A stretch of DNA of 64,000 bases from Candidatus Aenigmatarchaeota archaeon (GCA_016180945.1 JACPAG010000002.1:64210-128209); one strand, 5' to 3'. Shown: positions 55,383 to 64,000, numbered from the stretch's first letter. A program made the numbers and translations. Notes: a model not told the origin generated them from the sequence alone.

Positions 55383-56567
55383 CTAAATGCTACGTCTGGA
55401 CCGCTTCCTCAGCCAGAACAGGAAAATTATAATCACGGGAATCAGGGCAATGCCAATATAATTCCTTGCGGCTGCAGATCCTGCTGCAAATCCCGACATC
55501 CTATTTGCCGTATGAAAATCGTAATCGAAAACATCCCTAAAGTATCCTGCAGCTTCGCCCTTAATCACAATTCCTATCTCCCTGTTCCTTGCAGGCGAGT
55601 TCTCGTTCCAGTTTATTGATGATATGAGCACAGAATCATCTGCAATTAAGCCTTTGTTATGCAGCTTTTCTATGCCGCTGCCGAGGTCAATTAACCTCGC
55701 CTTCAATGATAAATTTTCCCTCTTCCCCACGTCATTAATATATTCCGCGGTATACAAATTGCTGTTCGGGTCTTCGCTTTCGACATTGTAAAAATAGCTG
55801 TCAAGCAAGACAGAAACGTTTACGCCTCTTCTGGCCGCATTTATCAACGCCTCCAGCAGGGGATTCTCGGTTTTGGTTTTCCTGTCAAAGTAACGGTATA
55901 TGTAAAACTGCTCTACTAGTATGGAATGGTTGGCAGAATTAATCAGATCGACCAGCTGCTTTACGGCATTCGGCGCAACAATCAGCGAAACATCGCCGGC
56001 ATACTTCTTTGCAGCAAATACCGGCCTGTAATTTCCCGTTATTTCGTACTTCTTAACTGTGTAATTCCTTTCGCAGGCAAACTTTTTTGAGCTTTTCAGG
56101 TCTTCGGCAAAAATCTCCTTTAATGCTTCGCTTATACCCTTATCCTCAACAACTGCGCCCCATCCCCTGTTGCCGTGCGTTGGCGAAGCCGGGAATCCGC
56201 TGTCGCCAAAGTTCTCAGAACTGACAAGAACCTTGTCTCCGCTGATTACGTATTTGGCATGCATGAAGCGCAAAGGACCGGAATAAAGATAAATAGAAGC
56301 ATTTTTCAGCGAACAAAATATATGCCTGCTCTCGTTTGTCAGGCCGCCGACCGGCGAGTCGTCTGTTATGATCGTAACGTTTTTTCCTGTCAGAAGATCT
56401 GCGACATCCATGCTTGTAAACGTGTAGCTTGCTATTTTAATGTCCTTGGAGCCAGCTAAAAAATCTTTCAATGCCGCGAAGCTGCTGTCCGGGGAAACAA
56501 AGACCGTCACGTTGGCTGCATTTATAGGAAATGACAGAATAAGAAGAAAAAAGATGATATACCGCAC
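55383..56567 (-). CDS. Exported phospholipase D-like protein with two HKD-like motifs and C-terminal TM
   Basis: MHAKYVISGDKVLVSSENF; KLHNKGLIADDSVLISSINWNENSPARNREIGIVI. Confidence 0.85.
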   Translation of the reverse strand: MRYIIFFLLILSFPINAANVTVFVSPDSSFAALKDFLAGSKDIKIASYTFTSMDVADLLTGKNVTIITDDSPVGGLTNESRHIFCSLKNASIYLYSGPLRFMHAKYVISGDKVLVSSENFGDSGFPASPTHGNRGWGAVVEDKGISEALKEIFAEDLKSSKKFACERNYTVKKYEITGNYRPVFAAKKYAGDVSLIVAPNAVKQLVDLINSANHSILVEQFYIYRYFDRKTKTENPLLEALINAARRGVNVSVLLDSYFYNVESEDPNSNLYTAEYINDVGKRENLSLKARLIDLGSGIEKLHNKGLIADDSVLISSINWNENSPARNREIGIVIKGEAAGYFRDVFDYDFHTANRMSGFAAGSAAARNYIGIALIPVIIIFLFWLRKRSRRSI

Positions 56568-56573
56568 ATTGCA

Positions 56574-56996
56574 TCACACGTTAATTTTTAGATAATCCAA
56601 CGGCTTTATGACTTTAATGCCCTTTAGCCCTTCAAAATGCGAGTCATTGGTTATTATCGTGTCTATGAATTTTTCATTCATTACAGCAATAAAAATAGTA
56701 TCAAAATAATTTGCCTTTGATGCTGAAAATATAGAAAGCGCATCAACCTCGTGCTCTTTTACAACATCCTCTATATCCATTGGTAGCGCTAACAGAAGTT
56801 CTATCACATTCGTCGCAGCTTTTCGATTCTCATTCCTGTCTATAAATTCTGCCACCTCTGCTATGTTTAGTACAGATGTAACAGCTTCAATCTCTCTCAA
56901 TTCTATATCTTTGATTATTTTTTTGCATGCCCCTCCGAATTCTGGATGCGCCTGGGCAGCATATACAAATATGTTAGAATCGATAAAAGCCCTCAT
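56574..56996 (-). CDS. PIN-domain (VapC-type) toxin
   Basis: AFIDSNIFVYAAQAHPEF; NYFDTIFIAVMNEKFIDTIITNDSHFEGLKGIKVI. Confidence 0.82.
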   Translation of the reverse strand: MRAFIDSNIFVYAAQAHPEFGGACKKIIKDIELREIEAVTSVLNIAEVAEFIDRNENRKAATNVIELLLALPMDIEDVVKEHEVDALSIFSASKANYFDTIFIAVMNEKFIDTIITNDSHFEGLKGIKVIKPLDYLKINV

Positions 56997-57009
56997 ACGA
57001 TTTCCCTAA

Positions 57010-57294
57010 TCAGGATTTTCTGGTTTTTGAAAGAGCAAAATCACTACGGATATTGTGAATATGTTTCACAGCGTCTCCCTTAAATTTTATGGAGCCGTAT
57101 AGCTTTTCTGCTATATTTTCTACTCTTTTTGCTGCTAGCAGTTCTATACCAGTTTCTCTTGGTATCAGAGATACCTTAGATCCCTTCTTTACGCCATACA
57201 CCTCTCTTAGCTTTTTGGGTATAGTTATCTGATATTTATCTGTTACCTTAGTTTGGTATACCATTCTTACCACCATACTAATTATGGGGTGCAT
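57010..57294 (-). CDS. AbrB-family (VapB-type) antitoxin
   Basis: TKVTDKYQITIPKKLREVYGVKKGSKVSLIP. Confidence 0.87.
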   Translation of the reverse strand: MHPIISMVVRMVYQTKVTDKYQITIPKKLREVYGVKKGSKVSLIPRETGIELLAAKRVENIAEKLYGSIKFKGDAVKHIHNIRSDFALSKTRKS

Positions 57295-57554
57295 TTATAA
57301 AAAGGTTAGCAACACAATTTTTCCGATTATGCTGCTAAATGTAAGTTATTTCAGCTCTTAACTTACGTCCGTTTTTTAAAGATTTCGTTAACCTACAGGA
57401 ATTAACCTACAAATACTGCCTCATAGTTAATGAGTTGCCATTTCTTTTGGTCCTTGCGCATGCCCATGTATGTACTTATTTACTAATGAGTAGTGAATAA
57501 TACAAATCTTTATATACCCGGCCTACATATAAGAGTTACTTAATGGTGATAACA

Positions 57555-58103
57555 ATGGGTATAGGGAATGGTATAGCAGAGTATACAGGCAAGGCGTTGG
57601 ACGTCATAAAAGCCAGTCCTGGTTATGCTGTTAATCTGGTTAAAAGGCACCCGCATGTTGCAGCCGGTGTTGCTGCAACAGCAGGCGCAGCGGCGTTGCA
57701 GGTAGGCATGAACACAGCCGGTCTGTTGGGCCCGGACAGCCCTCTGGGTGGTTATAACAGCAGATTTATTCCATATTTTTTGAATTCATTGTCATGCGCC
57801 GAACTTAACGAGCGGCGTGCAAGGGAAAATAAAGGCCGGGACCTGACATTTTCTGAAAGAATGAAAGCATACGCCATAGGCGCAGCGCTTCCTATGGTGG
57901 CTTGGGAAAGCTGGGAAAACATAGGCACAACAGAACCTGTTTATGACGCATTGAAACGTGCATTTGGCGAAATAGCAAGGCAAGATTTTCCAGGCAAAGG
58001 GTGGGGTAGTCTTATCGATACTGGCCTTGCAGTAGGCGGTGTAATGGCCATTGAGACGGTAAAGGAAGGCATTGGATATGCATCGAAATTAGTAAGGAGA
58101 TGA
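57555..58103 (+). CDS. Hypothetical protein
   Basis: Preceded by AATCTTTATATA TATA-like box and GGTGAT SD-like site. Confidence 0.55.
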   Translation: MGIGNGIAEYTGKALDVIKASPGYAVNLVKRHPHVAAGVAATAGAAALQVGMNTAGLLGPDSPLGGYNSRFIPYFLNSLSCAELNERRARENKGRDLTFSERMKAYAIGAALPMVAWESWENIGTTEPVYDALKRAFGEIARQDFPGKGWGSLIDTGLAVGGVMAIETVKEGIGYASKLVRR

Positions 58104-58108
58104 TTCTT

Positions 58109-58240
58109 ATGAAAAAGAATATCTATACGAGCATCCATTACTGCGGGGACGGCTTTAAAGGGAGGCTTGTCAAGTCCCATAGTTTAACGTTCTGCGGCTT
58201 TTGCGGCCACGAATTCAGAAACACAAAAAATTCTATGTAA
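58109..58240 (+). CDS. Small zinc-finger-like protein (43 aa)
   Basis: MKKNIYTSIHYCGDGFKGRLVKSHSLTFCGFCGHEFRNTKNSM. Confidence 0.5.
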   Translation: MKKNIYTSIHYCGDGFKGRLVKSHSLTFCGFCGHEFRNTKNSM

Positions 58241-58447
58241 GCAAGTTACGGTTGCATTACGAATCCATTACAAACCAGCCGAAAATACGTGCGATGTTTA
58301 ATAGATTTTTGCAAAAGTTCAATTGACCCAATATGGAAAAGTATATGCCGGAGAAGAGAAATTCAATACTACTCTCCAGTGGCGAAATCTTTATATATGC
58401 GCCGTGGGATAGAATAGAATGTTGTAACTAAAGAATAGTTACAAAAA

Positions 58448-58918
58448 TTGGGTGTGAATATGACAGGCATCTATCAGGGAATGATAGAAGGCGGAAGTCC
58501 GCTACAATGGGTAACAGAATTATTTAGCCCTGGTTCTAGAGATGGCTCTAGATTTGATGCTCCTGTTGATACGCTGCCAAAATACGGCGACGGCGCTTCA
58601 TTAGGAGAATATGGATTAAGAGTCCATCGCGATGTGCCTCATGCTGAAATGGTCAGGATGTTCGGGGGCGATTACATAGGATGGAGGCAGGGCAATGACA
58701 TTTACATAGCCGCGGACAGAAAAGGCGTGCCTCTGAGCAAAGTGCAAAGAGATGCAGTCTATCTGCACGAAGTTTGCGCGGGCGAAAACCATTTCAGAAG
58801 CGACGCCGAGGCGCAGAAGCTGGCTGAAGAAGAAGCGGCTAGGCTGCTAAAAAAAGACCCGCGTTATGTTTCTCTTTTGAACGAGGTTAGAGCCCAGTCA
58901 ACAAGTCTGGGATTTTAA
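58448..58918 (+). CDS. Hypothetical protein
   Basis: Own TATA-like box AATCTTTATATA upstream; LHEVCAGENH motif. Confidence 0.55.
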   Translation: MGVNMTGIYQGMIEGGSPLQWVTELFSPGSRDGSRFDAPVDTLPKYGDGASLGEYGLRVHRDVPHAEMVRMFGGDYIGWRQGNDIYIAADRKGVPLSKVQRDAVYLHEVCAGENHFRSDAEAQKLAEEEAARLLKKDPRYVSLLNEVRAQSTSLGF

Positions 58919-58933
58919 AATGAGGTGAAAAAT

Positions 58934-60115
58934 ATGGCAGGTACAATAGCTGACAGATGGGACGTAAAACGGGTAGATCATAAGCCGAATGACGCTAAAA
59001 CCGGATTTTGGTCAATTTTTACTAGAATTATGACTGGAGATTTATCATGGCTACCTATGCCCGGTTATGTTCTAGCAGCAGCAGGAGCAGGCGACCCAGC
59101 AGGACCTCCTGCAGGCGGGCAAAGACCTGTACAAGGGACGCGGCCTGTTGAAAGACCTACAATGTCGGCTGGATCAGCAGCACCAGTACCAACAGAACAT
59201 TATACTCAAAGAGGTGAGAATATGGTGAGACCAAGAGAAGAAGAAGGACGTGGAAGAGGTCTATTTAGAGGAGATCGGGGACCTCGAGGTGACCCTGGCG
59301 AAAGAGGACCTCGAGGTGACCCTGGCGAAAGAGGACCTCGAGGTGACCCTGGCGAAAGAGGACCAGAGGGACCGGCGGGCAAAGATGGAAAAAGCTACAG
59401 CGCTCTGCCAAGCCCAGCAGAACTAATATACAGAGCAGAAGCACAACTAGAGGTAACCACAGCCAAGGCCACATCTATTAGAGAAAGATTGCTAACGGCG
59501 TACGAAGACTTCAGGAAAGACTTGGTAGCTATCGAAGGAATGGCCGACATGGACATGCCAAAGCTCAGCGGTCTGGAAGCCGGCGAACCTGTGAGCACAT
59601 ACGATGCCCAGGGAAGAGCTGACTTTGCAGCCAATGTGCCAAGCATGGAAACGCAGTACAGAATGATAGTCGTCAATCTCGAAGCTGCTGAAACTACAGT
59701 AGCGGGATTGATGAGAGAACTCGCTGACATCGAAGGCGAGCTAAATCCACTGAAAGCATTGACCGAGGCAGAAAAAGCAAAACTAGACAAAGCCTTAGCA
59801 GGTTACAGGGGCGAAGCTGACAGGGCAAAAGCATTCGGCCGCACTACAGTAGACAGGTATCTGGCAGGTGTAGTAGCTGATGGAGAAGCACTCATTGCAG
59901 ACTACAGCGCTACAATAGCAGGTGTGGACGGATTAATGAGAACTGTTGCACAGTACCTGCCTGATGATGTCAAAACACTATCAGGTGGATACCTGAAGGA
60001 GGCATCAGATATCCTCGCAGGCATCAGAACCCTTAAAATTACGGCTGCAGAAAAGCTGACAAAGATAGAGGGTTACAAGGGCGGACCGTCAGCACCAACT
60101 GCTCCGGCAGCCTAA
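58934..60115 (+). CDS. Collagen-like repeat protein with C-terminal alpha-helical region
   Basis: (G-X-Y)n: GDRGPRGDPGERGPRGDPGERGPRGDPGERGPEGPAGKDGKS. Confidence 0.8.
   Translation: MAGTIADRWDVKRVDHKPNDAKTGFWSIFTRIMTGDLSWLPMPGYVLAAAGAGDPAGPPAGGQRPVQGTRPVERPTMSAGSAAPVPTEHYTQRGENMVRPREEEGRGRGLFRGDRGPRGDPGERGPRGDPGERGPRGDPGERGPEGPAGKDGKSYSALPSPAELIYRAEAQLEVTTAKATSIRERLLTAYEDFRKDLVAIEGMADMDMPKLSGLEAGEPVSTYDAQGRADFAANVPSMETQYRMIVVNLEAAETTVAGLMRELADIEGELNPLKALTEAEKAKLDKALAGYRGEADRAKAFGRTTVDRYLAGVVADGEALIADYSATIAGVDGLMRTVAQYLPDDVKTLSGGYLKEASDILAGIRTLKITAAEKLTKIEGYKGGPSAPTAPAA
59279..59359 (+). repeat. Three perfect 27-bp tandem repeats encoding GPRGDPGER
   Basis: GGACCTCGAGGTGACCCTGGCGAAAGA x3. 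Confidence 0.95.
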
Positions 60116-60462
60116 GTAAGTAGACAACCGTTTTTTCCCTTTTTCTTTTTTTATTTTCATTTTAATTTCTGAATGTGGTTATAGTTCTTAATCAGTTGAT
60201 TTTATAATCCTCAAAGGCGGCAACTGAATGCATCACAAATGCTTAACATGTCAAGGCAAGAGCCTTGGCAGAGGCAGCTCACGCAGCGCGGCTTCGGAAC
60301 CATACAATCTTATGGAAGGACTGAAACATGGTATGGAAGAAGCGGGATTCCTGCAGAACAATTGTTCAAAGCGGCAAGATCGAGAAAAAGAGTAAGGTTT
60401 GAATTCTGCGGCGAATGCGCAGACGATTTGAAAGCTTATTTCAGATTCTAGAACTGCCAGTA

Positions 60463-60699
60463 TCATCGCTTCGATGATGAAGTTTTTGAAATTTCAGCAA
60501 CTACCTTTTGGGGAATTACTTTGCTTGCGGACAGAATCTCTATGCCTATGAGTCTTTTGTCCTCATCGAAATCCAGAATTATATCGTCGTTTAAAGCTAT
60601 TGTACTTTTTACTTCCCCTTTTCCGATTTTTTCCTTTAAGTAAATGTATGCTGCATCAACTTCTTTGTCAAATGTCATTCTCATAGTACCACTTATCAA
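60463..60699 (-). CDS. DUF2283 family protein
   Basis: MRMTFDKEVDAAYIYLKE...LDFDEDKRLIGIEILSAS. Confidence 0.88.
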   Translation of the reverse strand: MISGTMRMTFDKEVDAAYIYLKEKIGKGEVKSTIALNDDIILDFDEDKRLIGIEILSASKVIPQKVVAEISKTSSSKR

Positions 60700-60929
60700 T
60701 ATACCGTTATTACATTTATATGTGTTTCTTTTTCCACGTATACAACATTCACAACCTTTCCGTTGAATTTCTTAACAGCGACTTTTCTTCCTTCAAAGGA
60801 GGTTTTTGTATAATCTGGAAACCTTACAGTTTGTTCAATCTGTTTTTCACTTATATCTCTTTCAAATCGTCTTTGGATTGCATGACCTGAATAACGAATA
60901 GACTTATCCATATTTATCATTGTTAGCAC
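60696..60929 (-). CDS. DUF4258 family protein
   Basis: IRYSGHAIQRRFERDISEKQIEQTVRFPDYTKT...VVYVEKETHINVITVY. Confidence 0.85.
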   Translation of the reverse strand: MLTMINMDKSIRYSGHAIQRRFERDISEKQIEQTVRFPDYTKTSFEGRKVAVKKFNGKVVNVVYVEKETHINVITVY

Positions 60930-61048
60930 TAGTATAAAGCATCTTTTGTGGTTGCCTTTCTAATTGATGCCAGCTAGTCTAATATCCCCAAATTAATACT
61001 GTGCTTCTTTTTGATATCTTTTTATTTCTCGCCGCAGTATAATAGACT

Positions 61049-61762
61049 ATGAAAAAGTTTATTCTTGCGTTTTTGTCTTTCCTGCCCGGCATCTCGTTTG
61101 CTGCCAGCATCAATGACATAGGCGAGCTCATTTTCCGCGATATCCTGAAAATGAATGTTTACCCCGGCTCGCCTTTCAGCGGCAACATCATAAATGACAT
61201 CGTGATGTTTCTCATCATCCCCACCATTTTCATAATCGTTGTTATCACTATCCTTGTCCTCAGACTCGGATTGCCAAGCCAGAAACTGGCGGTATTGATG
61301 GGCATCGGCTTCTATCTGTTCATTATTTTCGGCGGATATTACAGCATGTTCGCCCTGCTTGCCGGTCCTTATTTCCTGTTCCTGCTTATTATCATAGGCA
61401 TACTTGCGTTCTTCCTCGGCCATTTTGGCGTAGCCAGACAAGGCGGGCCGATGCATGGCCGCGCCGCAGGAGGCGGAATGGCTGGAAGTGCTGTAGCAAT
61501 TGGAAACAACCCGTATGTCGGTCTGGGTTTTAATGAGTTACGTAAACAGCTAAACCAAACTAACGAGGAGATAAAGAATACTCAACGTAGGCTAGCTGGG
61601 GAGGAGGCTAAACGCGACAGACTCATCCAAAATGCCAAACCGGGGGTGCATATAGAAGCAGAGAGCGGCTCTATAAGCAGATTGAATGAGCAACTAATGG
61701 AGCTTGAACGAAGAAAAGTAAATATTGAGTATGCAATGGGCGCTATTAAAGGTAAATGGTAG
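61049..61762 (+). CDS. Exported multi-TM protein with C-terminal coiled coil
   Basis: Signal-like N-terminus FILAFLSFLPGISFA and several TM segments. Confidence 0.65.
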   Translation: MKKFILAFLSFLPGISFAASINDIGELIFRDILKMNVYPGSPFSGNIINDIVMFLIIPTIFIIVVITILVLRLGLPSQKLAVLMGIGFYLFIIFGGYYSMFALLAGPYFLFLLIIIGILAFFLGHFGVARQGGPMHGRAAGGGMAGSAVAIGNNPYVGLGFNELRKQLNQTNEEIKNTQRRLAGEEAKRDRLIQNAKPGVHIEAESGSISRLNEQLMELERRKVNIEYAMGAIKGKW

Positions 61763-61861
61763 TGCAGGGATAATTATGTTTCTTCCTTCTTTGCCGATGC
61801 GCCGCCCATAGCGACCTTCCTGTTTTAAATATTTCGGCAACAATTATGTTCAGGTGTTATT

Positions 61862-62023
61862 ATGAGAAAGACGTACGAGTATGAAATCCTTGTGGATGGT
61901 AGGGTAGTGTGGCACGGTCAAAACCCCGGGAAGAAATTCGATGAAATTAGAAAAAGATATCCGAAAAAGAAGGTAGGCATAGCATGGAAGCCGGCAAAAG
62001 GTGTTTTGATTGCGTTCTGCTGA
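61862..62023 (+). CDS. DUF5678-like small protein (53 aa)
   Basis: VDGRVVWHGQNPGKKFDEIRKRYPKKKVGIAWKP; below ORF-track length cut-off. Confidence 0.65.
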   Translation: MRKTYEYEILVDGRVVWHGQNPGKKFDEIRKRYPKKKVGIAWKPAKGVLIAFC

Positions 62024-62420
62024 ATTTGACTACAAGGAACAGGATTCTGCGATTTTTGGAAAAGTAAAAAGGCCGCTAATAGAAATGGATGTTTTTTCTG
62101 AAAGTGAAAAGGTATGGTTACCTTTGTACAAGGTCTTGGCCGACACAGGGGCTGACATTTCCATTCTGCCCAGATATATTGGAAAACTTATTGTTGCAGA
62201 TATTTTAGAAGGCAGGCGCATAAATATAAGAGGGATAGTGCCGCACTCGAGAATTGTATGTTATATTCACGCATTAAAATTAAGAGTGGGCAGTAAGGAA
62301 TTTAAATTGCCTGTAGCGATTGCAGAATCAGACAATGTCCCGATAGTCTTAGGCAGGGTTAGTGGCTTGGATATATTTAACTGTAGCTTTAATGGAAAAA
62401 GAATACACATGAGTTGGTAA
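62010..62420 (+). CDS. Retropepsin-like aspartic protease
   Basis: VLADTGADISILP active-site motif; VPIVLGRVSGLDIF; TTG start overlaps preceding gene. Confidence 0.78.
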   Translation: MRSAEFDYKEQDSAIFGKVKRPLIEMDVFSESEKVWLPLYKVLADTGADISILPRYIGKLIVADILEGRRINIRGIVPHSRIVCYIHALKLRVGSKEFKLPVAIAESDNVPIVLGRVSGLDIFNCSFNGKRIHMSW

Positions 62421-62425
62421 TTAAT

Positions 62426-62857
62426 ATGCCCCTTCTTCCGTTCGCCGACACATCGTTCATAGCCGCCTTTTTGTTCATCTTCGCGATCGTCTATGCCCTG
62501 CTCGACAAGGCGAAGGTCATCGAGATAAAAGGGGCGAATGTAGCCATAGCCGCTGTCATGGGGTTTTTCGCCGCCTCCTTCGCCCCGCTGACGCAGGTCC
62601 TTCAATCCATTCTGCCGGCAGCGGCTATTATACTTGTCATAGTCTTTTTTCTGTACCTTGGAAAAAAATTGGTAGGCGGCGAACAGGATACGCTTCCCAC
62701 ATTGGCTGTGCTCTCCATCAGCCTTATCCTTCTGGCCGTTTTATGGAGCCGCATAGCGCCTATGGTCCCGCTACCTATAGACCCGAATAACATGCTGTGG
62801 ATAATCGGCGTGGTTATTGCCGTCCTTATCTTCGCGGTTGCGTACAGGCAGAAATAA
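62426..62857 (+). CDS. Multi-TM protein, tandem paralog family member 1
   Basis: FIAAFLFIFAIVYALLDKAKV...NVAIAAVMGFFAASFAPL. Confidence 0.65.
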   Translation: MPLLPFADTSFIAAFLFIFAIVYALLDKAKVIEIKGANVAIAAVMGFFAASFAPLTQVLQSILPAAAIILVIVFFLYLGKKLVGGEQDTLPTLAVLSISLILLAVLWSRIAPMVPLPIDPNNMLWIIGVVIAVLIFAVAYRQK

Positions 62858-62862
62858 GAAGA

Positions 62863-63014
62863 AGCTTTGTTGAAAAAGTCGTGTGCATCTATCTGATGCA
62901 CACATACAGGTGACCCATTGGCGCATGCAGGAACAGAGTTCCTGCAGCGCAGGAGGACACATGGTGTCCTCCTTGCGTCAAAAGACTGCCAACGGGTCTC
63001 TTTTTCAACAAAGC
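62863..63014 (+). ncRNA. Putative multibranched structured element
   Basis: CTTTGTTGAAAAAG/CTTTTTCAACAAAG closing stem; GTGTGCATC..GATGCACAC; ACCCATTGGC/GCCAACGGGT; TGCAGGAAC-AGA-GTTCCTGCA; AGGAGGACAC-ATG-GTGTCCTCCT. Confidence 0.6.
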
Positions 63015-63059
63015 CATAAGAAGAATTAAATATATAAGCACCGCCGCATAAATATATTT

Positions 63060-63122
63060 AAAAGACCTTTAACAATATATTAAGGTCTTTTGGATATGTC
63101 AAATAACCTTAAAGGTTATTTG
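63060..63122. repeat. Two palindromes upstream of family member 2
   Basis: AAAGACCTT..AAGGTCTTT; TCAAATAACCTT-A-AAGGTTATTTGA. Confidence 0.7.
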
Positions 63123-63141
63123 AATAAATAAAGGTATTTCA

Positions 63142-63651
63142 ATGACGCTTCCGCTTCCTTTCCAGTTCGGCCCTGATTTCACGAATTTCCTGCTGCCTTG
63201 GATTTTCACGTTCGCCATAGTTTATGGTTTGCTGATGAAAGCCGAAATTTTCGGTTCTGTTAACCAGAAAGTTTCTGTTGCACTGGCATTTGTCATTGCC
63301 TTTTTCGTGTCAGCAGTAGGCGGCCCGCAGCTGGGTGCATTCTTTACCAGCCTGTTCGGCGGCGCGTCCACGTTCCTTGCAGGCATCCTTGTAGTGGCTT
63401 TATTCGTAGCAATGATAGGAATGAAACTGTCGGAAAAAGCAAACGCAATGGCATTGGGCATTGTGGTCCTGCTTGGCGTTATTCTGTTTCTGGCTGCGCA
63501 GGGAAACATAAGCGGCTTCCGCCTGGACCAGAACACGACGTCTCTGATATTCTGGGCAGTCGTGGTGCTCGCTGTAATTTACTATGTTGCGCACGGAACA
63601 GGCGGAACTGACAAAGGTGCAGCTGCTGCCACAAAACCACCGGGCACTTAA
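63142..63651 (+). CDS. Multi-TM protein, tandem paralog family member 2
   Basis: WIFTFAIVYGLLMKAEIFG...VSVALAFVIAFFV. Confidence 0.65.
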   Translation: MTLPLPFQFGPDFTNFLLPWIFTFAIVYGLLMKAEIFGSVNQKVSVALAFVIAFFVSAVGGPQLGAFFTSLFGGASTFLAGILVVALFVAMIGMKLSEKANAMALGIVVLLGVILFLAAQGNISGFRLDQNTTSLIFWAVVVLAVIYYVAHGTGGTDKGAAAATKPPGT

Positions 63652-63722
63652 AAACAATATCTTTTTTTAGAGAACCCGTTTAATTATAAATATTAACATC
63701 GCTATATAATTCTAAGATATTC

Positions 63723-64000
63723 ATGGCGTCCCCTATCGAATCCTTGCTTAGTACAAACATTGCAGCGCTTATCCTCAGCTGGGTTTTGATATTTACTGTG
63801 ATGTACGCCGCCCTGCTGAAAAGCAAGGCCCTTGGCGAAGACCACAGGATTATAGCGGTTATTTCTGCCGTGGTTGGATTCTTTACCGTGGGATTGGGCG
63901 CTTCGATGCTGGGCCAGTTTTTCCAGAGCATTTTCTCAGGCATGGCGCTTGTGGTAGGCGGCATTCTGGTAGCAATCCTTCTGCTGGCCATGTCCGGAGC
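63723..64000 (+). CDS. Multi-TM protein, tandem paralog family member 3, truncated by window end
   Basis: MASPIESLLSTNIAALILSWVLIFTVMYAALLKSKALGEDHRIIAVISAVVGFFTVGLG. Confidence 0.65.
   Translation, partial: MASPIESLLSTNIAALILSWVLIFTVMYAALLKSKALGEDHRIIAVISAVVGFFTVGLGASMLGQFFQSIFSGMALVVGGILVAILLLAMSG

Noticed and set aside
1-64000. CRISPR arrays or Cas genes
   Set aside because: No regularly spaced identical repeats with unique spacers and no Cas-like ORFs; palindrome arrays have unrelated stems

Overview
This 64 kb window looks archaeal, probably from a DPANN-type or other deep uncultivated lineage. Evidence: TBP, MCM, aCPSF1, GatD/GatE, Rpo12, L37Ae, prefoldin, Dph5/Dph6, Trm56, Taw1/Taw2 and a split Hef. 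Most of it is dense housekeeping sequence: tRNA modification, a gluconeogenic cluster fbp-pgk-gap-tpi, proS, proteasome, replication, nucleoside/methylthioadenosine salvage and tRNA-dependent amidation. From about 54 kb onward it becomes accessory: two VapBC-type pairs, a DUF4258/DUF2283 pair, a DUF5678/retropepsin-like pair, a PLD protein, a collagen-like protein and tandem multi-TM paralogs. Three tRNAs are readable: tRNA-Gln(TTG) with two introns, tRNA-Pro(TGG) with one D-loop intron, and a tRNA-Pro-like gene with an odd AGG anticodon. The most interesting signals are non-coding. (1) The tRNA-Gln and tRNA-Pro introns are homologous but sit at different tRNA positions, and they share a GACGCAC-N4-GTGCGTC palindrome that recurs in leaders of fbp, gatE and the prefoldin beta gene. 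(2) Two copies of a two-hairpin element with compensatory changes lie near 16.3 and 19.3 kb. (3) Many intergenic palindromes have exact 3-nt loops, grouped in arrays. (4) A divergent wHTH / 'RHT..KGF' small-protein pair occurs twice, and one copy is flanked by a direct repeat of the neighbouring gene's 3' end. All calls come from reading the sequence and supplied translations; no searches or folding programs were run.
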